From CAIWXH01 sp964555675 (GTDB lineage: Bacteria > Chloroflexota > Chloroflexia > Chloroflexales > Chloroflexaceae), in assembly GCA_964555675.1 (NCBI GenBank), contig CAZKTU010000108.1, positions 1 through 20,317 on the forward strand: a stretch of DNA of 20,317 bases, read 5' to 3'. Positions 16,504-20,317 of the stretch are shown here, one piece after another (the stretch's first letter is position 1; the number at the start of each line of letters is the position of its first letter). Position numbers and translations under genes: made by a program. A model generated the notes under the pieces. It was not told the DNA's origin. It ran no database searches and saw only the letters and a list, made by a program, of their open reading frames with translations.

Positions 16504-18159
16504 TTACATGTCGCCGACGGGCAAGGCAAAGCTGAAGGTGCTCCCCCGCCCCTCTTCGCTCTCGACCCAGACGACGCCACCCTGCAGGGTCGTGAGGTCA
16601 CAGACGATTGCCAGGCCCAACCCGACCCCGCCCTGCTCGCGGGTGAGCGAGCTGGCGACCTGGTAGAAGCGCTCGAAGATGCGCTGCTGCTGGTCGCGCG
16701 GGATGCCAATTCCATCGTCCTTGACCCGCACCACAGCCCACTCTGCCGGCAGGGCGCTGCTGAGCCGCCGCACGGTCGGGTTCGAGGCCGCCTTGCTCAC
16801 CGCCGCGGCCAACTGCTCGTGAGGCCAGCGCTCGACGGCAATCGCGATATGGCCGTCGAGCGGGGTGAACTTGATCGCATTCGCCGTCAAGTTGCCGATC
16901 ACCAGCAGCGCCTTCTCGCGGTCGAGGTTTATCACAAGCGGCTGCCCGGGCGTGGACAGCTCGATCATCTGCCGCTTCTGCTGCGCCGCCGAGGCCAGCC
17001 GCTCGATCGCCTGGCGCACCAGCTCGTGGAGGTCGAGCAGCTCGAGGGCCAGGACCGACTGCTTGCGGTCGAAGTCGCGCAGGCGCATCATGTCGTCGAC
17101 GATGCCCTTGATCCGCTCGGCCCCGTCGAGCACCCGCTGCGAGTACTCGCGCTGCTCGCCCTCGCTTCGGTCGCGCACCATCTTGGCGTAGCCCATGACG
17201 ATCGCCAGGGGGCTGCGCAGCTCGTGCGAGGCGATCGCGATGAACTCGCTCTTCAGGCGGTCGAGCTCGCGCAGGCCCCTGTAGGCCGTATCCAGCTCGC
17301 CGTATAAGTGGGCGTTGCGCAGCGCATTGCCGGCCTGGTGGCCGAGCAGCGCCAAGATCTCCTGCGAGCCCGGGCTCGCCAGGTCGGGGCGCTCGTCGCA
17401 GAGCAGCAGCGCGCCCACCGCCTCGCCCTGGGCCCGCAGGGGCACGGCCAGCCCCTGACGCAGCGGCTGCTCGCCGATGACCCCGAGGGGCTCGTCGCCG
17501 GCCACGGCCACCGGACGCCCGGCCCGAAAGCTCTCGCCGGCCGCCTCATTCCCGGCCGGCAGCAGGCTCGCCCCCTCGGGCTCGCAGAAGACCTGCCTGG
17601 GCATCTCCGCCGATCCGGCGATAATCAGGAAGCCGGCCAGGCAGGGCACGTGCTCGCGGGCGCGGGCGATAATCTCGCGCGCCAGCTGCTCGCGGTCGAG
17701 GATGGCGTTGATCGCCTCGCTGCTGCGCAGCAGCTGCTCGAGGGCCCGCAGGCGCAGGCTCTCTTGCAGCAGCTTGCGTTTGTGCAGGGCCTGCTCGACC
17801 ACGGCCGTCAGCTCTTCGATCGCGAAGGGCTTGGTGAGGTAGTCGGCCACGCCCCGCCGCACCGACGCATAGACAGTGTCGGGCGAGCTGTGCCCGGTCA
17901 TGATCACGACGGCGATGGCCGGGTCGAGCTCGCGGGCGATGCCGGCCAGCTCGAGGCCGCTCAGCCCCGGCATCTGCACGTCGGCCAGCAGCAGGTCGAA
18001 CGGGCCGTCTGTGCGCAGGGCCCGCTGGGCGGTCTCGACGTCGGTCGCCGGCGTCACGGCGTAGCCCGCCCCGCTCAGGGCGAGGGCGCAAAACCCGCAC
18101 ATCGTCGGATCATCGTCGGCGATCAGAACCCGCGCTGTGGCTGTCGCTTCCTGCGTCAT
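16504..18159 (-). CDS. Receiver-GAF-histidine kinase hybrid (551 aa)
   Basis: Cytoplasmic two-component hybrid with an N-terminal receiver. Receiver (10-125): acidic pair in VLIADDDPTM, phospho-acceptor Asp60 in LLLADVQMPGLSG, Thr88, Lys110 in YLTKPF, all intact. Helical linker (120-150), GAF-like domain (about 150-285), HisKA with IASHELRSPLAIVMGYAKM and His312, HATPase_c with N box IGNLTANAIKFTPLDG (Asn427), G1 KDDGIGIP (Asp482), F box IFERFYQV and G2 GGVGLGLAIV. The region between N and G1 boxes carries an insert (about 447-473). I use the ATG at 18159, which lacks a clear ribosome site; the frame also opens at a TTG (18201) overlapping the upstream stop, so the start is uncertain. Between the 381-aa unknown gene (34 bases upstream) and the Roadblock gene in an apparent operon. 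Confidence 0.92.
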   Translation of the reverse strand: MTQEATATARVLIADDDPTMCGFCALALSGAGYAVTPATDVETAQRALRTDGPFDLLLADVQMPGLSGLELAGIARELDPAIAVVIMTGHSSPDTVYASVRRGVADYLTKPFAIEELTAVVEQALHKRKLLQESLRLRALEQLLRSSEAINAILDREQLAREIIARAREHVPCLAGFLIIAGSAEMPRQVFCEPEGASLLPAGNEAAGESFRAGRPVAVAGDEPLGVIGEQPLRQGLAVPLRAQGEAVGALLLCDERPDLASPGSQEILALLGHQAGNALRNAHLYGELDTAYRGLRELDRLKSEFIAIASHELRSPLAIVMGYAKMVRDRSEGEQREYSQRVLDGAERIKGIVDDMMRLRDFDRKQSVLALELLDLHELVRQAIERLASAAQQKRQMIELSTPGQPLVINLDREKALLVIGNLTANAIKFTPLDGHIAIAVERWPHEQLAAAVSKAASNPTVRRLSSALPAEWAVVRVKDDGIGIPRDQQQRIFERFYQVASSLTREQGGVGLGLAIVCDLTTLQGGVVWVESEEGRGSTFSFALPVGDM

Positions 18160-18193
18160 AGAATTAGGGGTCGTGGGTGTGAGCGTGGCGTCG

Positions 18194-19339
18194 TTATGCA
18201 ATCACCTCTAGGCAGGTGCGGGGCAGCCAGAGCGGCGCGCCGCCCTCGGGGAGGACCTCGGCGGCCAGGAGCCGCGCTCCGGAGGCTACCCGGCGCGGCG
18301 CAGCGGGCAGCGCGCGCACCGTCGCGGTCTGCCCAAGGTGGTCGGCGTCGAGCAGGCGCACGGTCGCGCCCACCCGCAGCTGCGGCCGCGGCGGCTCGAC
18401 CTGGGCGGCCCCACCGCGGGCCAGCGGCACCACCACCCGCGGCCGCCGCAAGGGGCGCCGCAGGCTCGTCTGGCCGTCGATCAGGGCCTCCTGACGGTCC
18501 TGGCTGCTGAGCAGGTCGAAGACGGCCTGGCTCATCGGGCGCACGCCGAAACCCTCGGTGACTACGATCGTCAGCTTCGGGTCGAGGCCCTGGCGCGGGC
18601 TCGGCAGCTGCCACGAGTGCTGACCCGTCTGCCAGCCCTCGACGCCCTGCCAGCCCAGGAACTCGCGCAGCTCGCGCTCCTCGATCCCGCCCACGATGAT
18701 CCCGCGCACCTGCTCGGCCACGGCCCGCCTGAGGGCGGCGGCGCTGACCGCGGCCCCGCAGATCAGGATGGCGTAGGCGCTGCGGGCGTCGATCTGCTCG
18801 GGCCTGATGATGTCGGACGGCTCGAGGGCCAGCAGCCGCAGCACGCCGCTGCGCTCCTCGCCGACCCCGAAGGCGCCGTAGACCTGGGCGGCCAGGGTCT
18901 CGATCACCACGCCCTCGTAGGGGATCACCTCCATCACCAGGCCGCGCATCGCCGCCTGCAGGGCGTGCTCGACCGGGTCGGGGGCGATCGTCACGTAGCC
19001 GGTCTCGCCGTCGATGTCGACGATCATGCCGCCCACCGGGGCCAGGCAGCTGCGGCCGAGCAGACCCGGGGTACGGGCCAGCACCTGGCCGGCATTGACC
19101 TTGTTGTTCTTCTCGCGGCGCATCGCCCTATAGACCTGCGCCGGCGGGATGCCCAGCGAGCGGGCGACGTTGATAATCTGGGGGGGCGTCGGCTTGAGCG
19201 TGCGGGCGATGATGTCCTCGGGCTCCACCCGGCTGCCCTGGCGGACCAGAATCTCGCCCGGGTAGGGCAGGCGTCGCTCGATTCGGGCCATCGCACTGGA
19301 GACAGTGGCTGGGGTGCCCTCCGGGTTGAAGAGCGACAT
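18194..19339 (-). CDS. Unrecognised conserved-looking protein with lipoyl/hammerhead-like N-terminus and KOW-like C-terminus (381 aa)
   Basis: I do not recognise the family firmly. The N-terminal third looks like two halves of a beta hammerhead: PYPGEILVRQGSRVEPEDII (25-44) and VNAGQVLARTP...CLAPVGGMIVDID (81-110), a layout seen in biotinyl/lipoyl-like and polymerase-associated modules. The middle (about 120-230) has EGVVIETLAAQVYGAFGVGE and AYAILICGAAVSAAALRRAV with AEQVRGIIVGGI, like a small alpha/beta domain. The C-terminal part (about 320-381, LRVGATVRLLDADHLGQTATV) resembles a KOW/SH3-like barrel. No membrane segment or catalytic motif is obvious. Start ATG 19339 with TGAGG nine bases upstream; a GTG five codons earlier is possible. 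First gene of the operon with the hybrid kinase and Roadblock protein. A regulatory or scaffold role is inference. Confidence 0.75.
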   Translation of the reverse strand: MSLFNPEGTPATVSSAMARIERRLPYPGEILVRQGSRVEPEDIIARTLKPTPPQIINVARSLGIPPAQVYRAMRREKNNKVNAGQVLARTPGLLGRSCLAPVGGMIVDIDGETGYVTIAPDPVEHALQAAMRGLVMEVIPYEGVVIETLAAQVYGAFGVGEERSGVLRLLALEPSDIIRPEQIDARSAYAILICGAAVSAAALRRAVAEQVRGIIVGGIEERELREFLGWQGVEGWQTGQHSWQLPSPRQGLDPKLTIVVTEGFGVRPMSQAVFDLLSSQDRQEALIDGQTSLRRPLRRPRVVVPLARGGAAQVEPPRPQLRVGATVRLLDADHLGQTATVRALPAAPRRVASGARLLAAEVLPEGGAPLWLPRTCLEVIA

Positions 19340-19378
19340 AGTGGCTCGCCTCACTGGATAGGGCTTGCTGTGGCCTCA

Positions 19379-19384
19379 ATTATA
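19379..19384 (-). promoter_or_regulatory. -10 box of the signalling operon
   Basis: A perfect minus-strand TATAAT 40 bases before the ATG at 19339. The sequence 17 bases upstream (CGGCGC) is not a -35 match, so the promoter may depend on an activator. Confidence 0.5.
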
Positions 19385-19401
19385 GCACACGCTCCCTACA
19401 C

Positions 19402-19416
19402 GCGCCGGGTCGGCGC
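19402..19416. repeat. 6-bp inverted repeat between divergent promoters
   Basis: GCGCCG-GGT-CGGCGC lies between the two divergent TATAAT boxes (19379-19384 minus, 19453-19458 plus). It could be an operator for either gene or one more of the 3-nt-loop hairpins seen in this window. Confidence 0.35.
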
Positions 19417-19452
19417 CCGCGCTGCGAAATACGGGCCGGGGAACAAGGCTGC

Positions 19453-19458
19453 TATAAT
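19453..19458 (+). promoter_or_regulatory. -10 box of the cyclase-like lipoprotein gene
   Basis: A perfect plus-strand TATAAT 80 bases before the GTG start. No clear -35 (TACGGG at the expected place). Confidence 0.45.
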
Positions 19459-19538
19459 GGGCGCGGCCCGCGCTTCGCTCCGGTCGTATTCGGCAACCGG
19501 CGCGAGTGAGCCGGGCACATCGACGCGAAGGAGCCGCG

Positions 19539-20317
19539 GTGAGAGCTAGAGCTACGTGCGCCCCCCGGGCGGGCCGACCAGCCATCCTGTGGGGCTTTGC
19601 GCTCTTCACCTCCCTCGTCGCTCTGGGCGCCTGCAGCGCCGGCGCGCCCCCACCGCCCCCCGGGCCGGCCCTCTATACCCGCACCGTCGACCTCAGCCAC
19701 GTCGTGCGCGAGGATGTCCCCTACCCCCCCGGCGAGCCACTCACCCGCCTGATCCGCGCCGACGACGGCAGCCTGCGCGAGCTGAGCATCGGGGCGCGCA
19801 CCGGCTCCCACCTCAGGGTCGCCGCCGCCCCCGGCGCCGCCCCCGCCAACCTCGAGCTGCTCTCGCCCCGCGACCTGGTGCTGCCCGCGGTCGTGATCGA
19901 CGCCCGCGACCTGGCCCAGGACGACCCGGCCTTCACCCTCGGCGCGGACGATGTGCTCGCCTGGGAGCAAAGCTACGGCCGCGTGCCCCGCGGCGCCCTG
20001 GTCCTGCTCGCCACGGGCTGGGACGTGCGCTGGGGCGACCCGGGCGCCTATCTGAACCCCGGCCCCGACGGCCGCGCCCTCGCGCCCGGCTTCGACCCCG
20101 CCGCCGCCGACCTGCTGCTCAACCAGCGCGGCGCCGCCGGCCTCGGCATCGACGCCCCGGCCCTCCCCTACGCCCCCGCCGCCGGCTTCGCCCTCCTGCT
20201 CGAGAACCTCACCAGCCTCGAGCAGCTGCCCCCCACAGGCGCGACGGTCGTCATCGGCGCCCTCAAGCTGCAGGCCGCCCAGAGCGGCCCGGCCCGCGTG
20301 CTCGCCCTGGTGCCGTA
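19539..20317 (+). CDS. Cyclase/kynurenine formamidase-like lipoprotein with altered metal site (cut at window edge)
   Basis: GTG start with GGAG six bases upstream. Residues 14-32 form a lipoprotein signal with lipobox LGAC (lipid-anchored Cys32), then a proline-rich spacer, so the protein should sit on the outer face of the membrane. The body follows the PF04199 cyclase pattern: DLSHVVREDVPYPPGEP (51-67), LVLLATGWDVRWGDPGAYLN (154-173), GLGIDAPAL (201-209), LLLENLTSLEQLP (219-231). The metal motif HxGTHxD reads ARTGSHLRV: one His is kept (His91), while the first His and the Asp are replaced by Ala and Arg; the later His that usually precedes the ENL strand is also absent. Activity is doubtful. 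The 259 codons end with LALVP followed by the bases TA, so the stop may lie one base beyond the window. Confidence 0.78.
   Translation, partial: MRARATCAPRAGRPAILWGFALFTSLVALGACSAGAPPPPPGPALYTRTVDLSHVVREDVPYPPGEPLTRLIRADDGSLRELSIGARTGSHLRVAAAPGAAPANLELLSPRDLVLPAVVIDARDLAQDDPAFTLGADDVLAWEQSYGRVPRGALVLLATGWDVRWGDPGAYLNPGPDGRALAPGFDPAAADLLLNQRGAAGLGIDAPALPYAPAAGFALLLENLTSLEQLPPTGATVVIGALKLQAAQSGPARVLALVP

Noticed and set aside
18160..18201. TTG start extending the receiver-GAF kinase by 14 residues
   Set aside because: Not excluded, but the added residues (Thr/Pro/Asn-rich) precede the receiver without adding conserved structure; the ATG at 18159 was preferred despite a weak ribosome site.

Overview
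The window is a GC-rich bacterial chromosome fragment with one 100-base assembly gap (1091-1190). Gene content suggests Chloroflexota, probably class Chloroflexia (relatives of Roseiflexus, Chloroflexus or Kouleothrix). The hints are an F-type ATP synthase operon in the order B-E-F-H-A-G-D-C with no visible atpI, a DUF2342-type metallopeptidase, a receiver-like/Roadblock fusion protein, a GAF-rich kinase and a methylmalonyl-CoA epimerase. This placement comes from gene content only; no database was searched.

Left part (1-6181): a cut DUF2342-like zinc peptidase and a small HNH nuclease broken by the gap lie on the minus strand. An isoaspartyl peptidase/asparaginase runs on the plus strand toward a GAF-GAF-PAS histidine kinase on the minus strand. 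The kinase and methylmalonyl-CoA epimerase are divergent, and their promoters appear to share one -35 region. A spacer full of small 3-nt-loop hairpins (4984-5150) precedes an unusual protein that joins a degenerate rubrerythrin-like region with rubredoxin-type cysteines to a DinB-like domain.

Middle part (6189-15268, all minus strand): the ATP synthase operon runs from atpB to atpC behind two candidate tandem promoters and a leader of about 150-240 nt. It ends in a 13-bp stem. mreB follows with its own TATAAT box and overlaps a methyltransferase gene by one base. Four of the seven atp spacers, those next to the F1 genes atpH, atpA, atpG and atpD, contain stable hairpins. The spacers within atpB-E-F and between atpD and atpC do not.

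Right part (15269-20317): a three-gene minus-strand operon encodes an unrecognised 381-aa protein, a receiver-GAF-histidine kinase hybrid, and a protein with a receiver-like domain lacking its phosphorylation residues, joined by a Pro/Ala/Glu linker to a Roadblock/LC7 domain. These look like one signalling module. Divergent from it is a lipoprotein related to the cyclase/kynurenine formamidase family with an eroded metal site; it runs to the window edge. No tRNA, rRNA, CRISPR array, transposase or integrase was seen.
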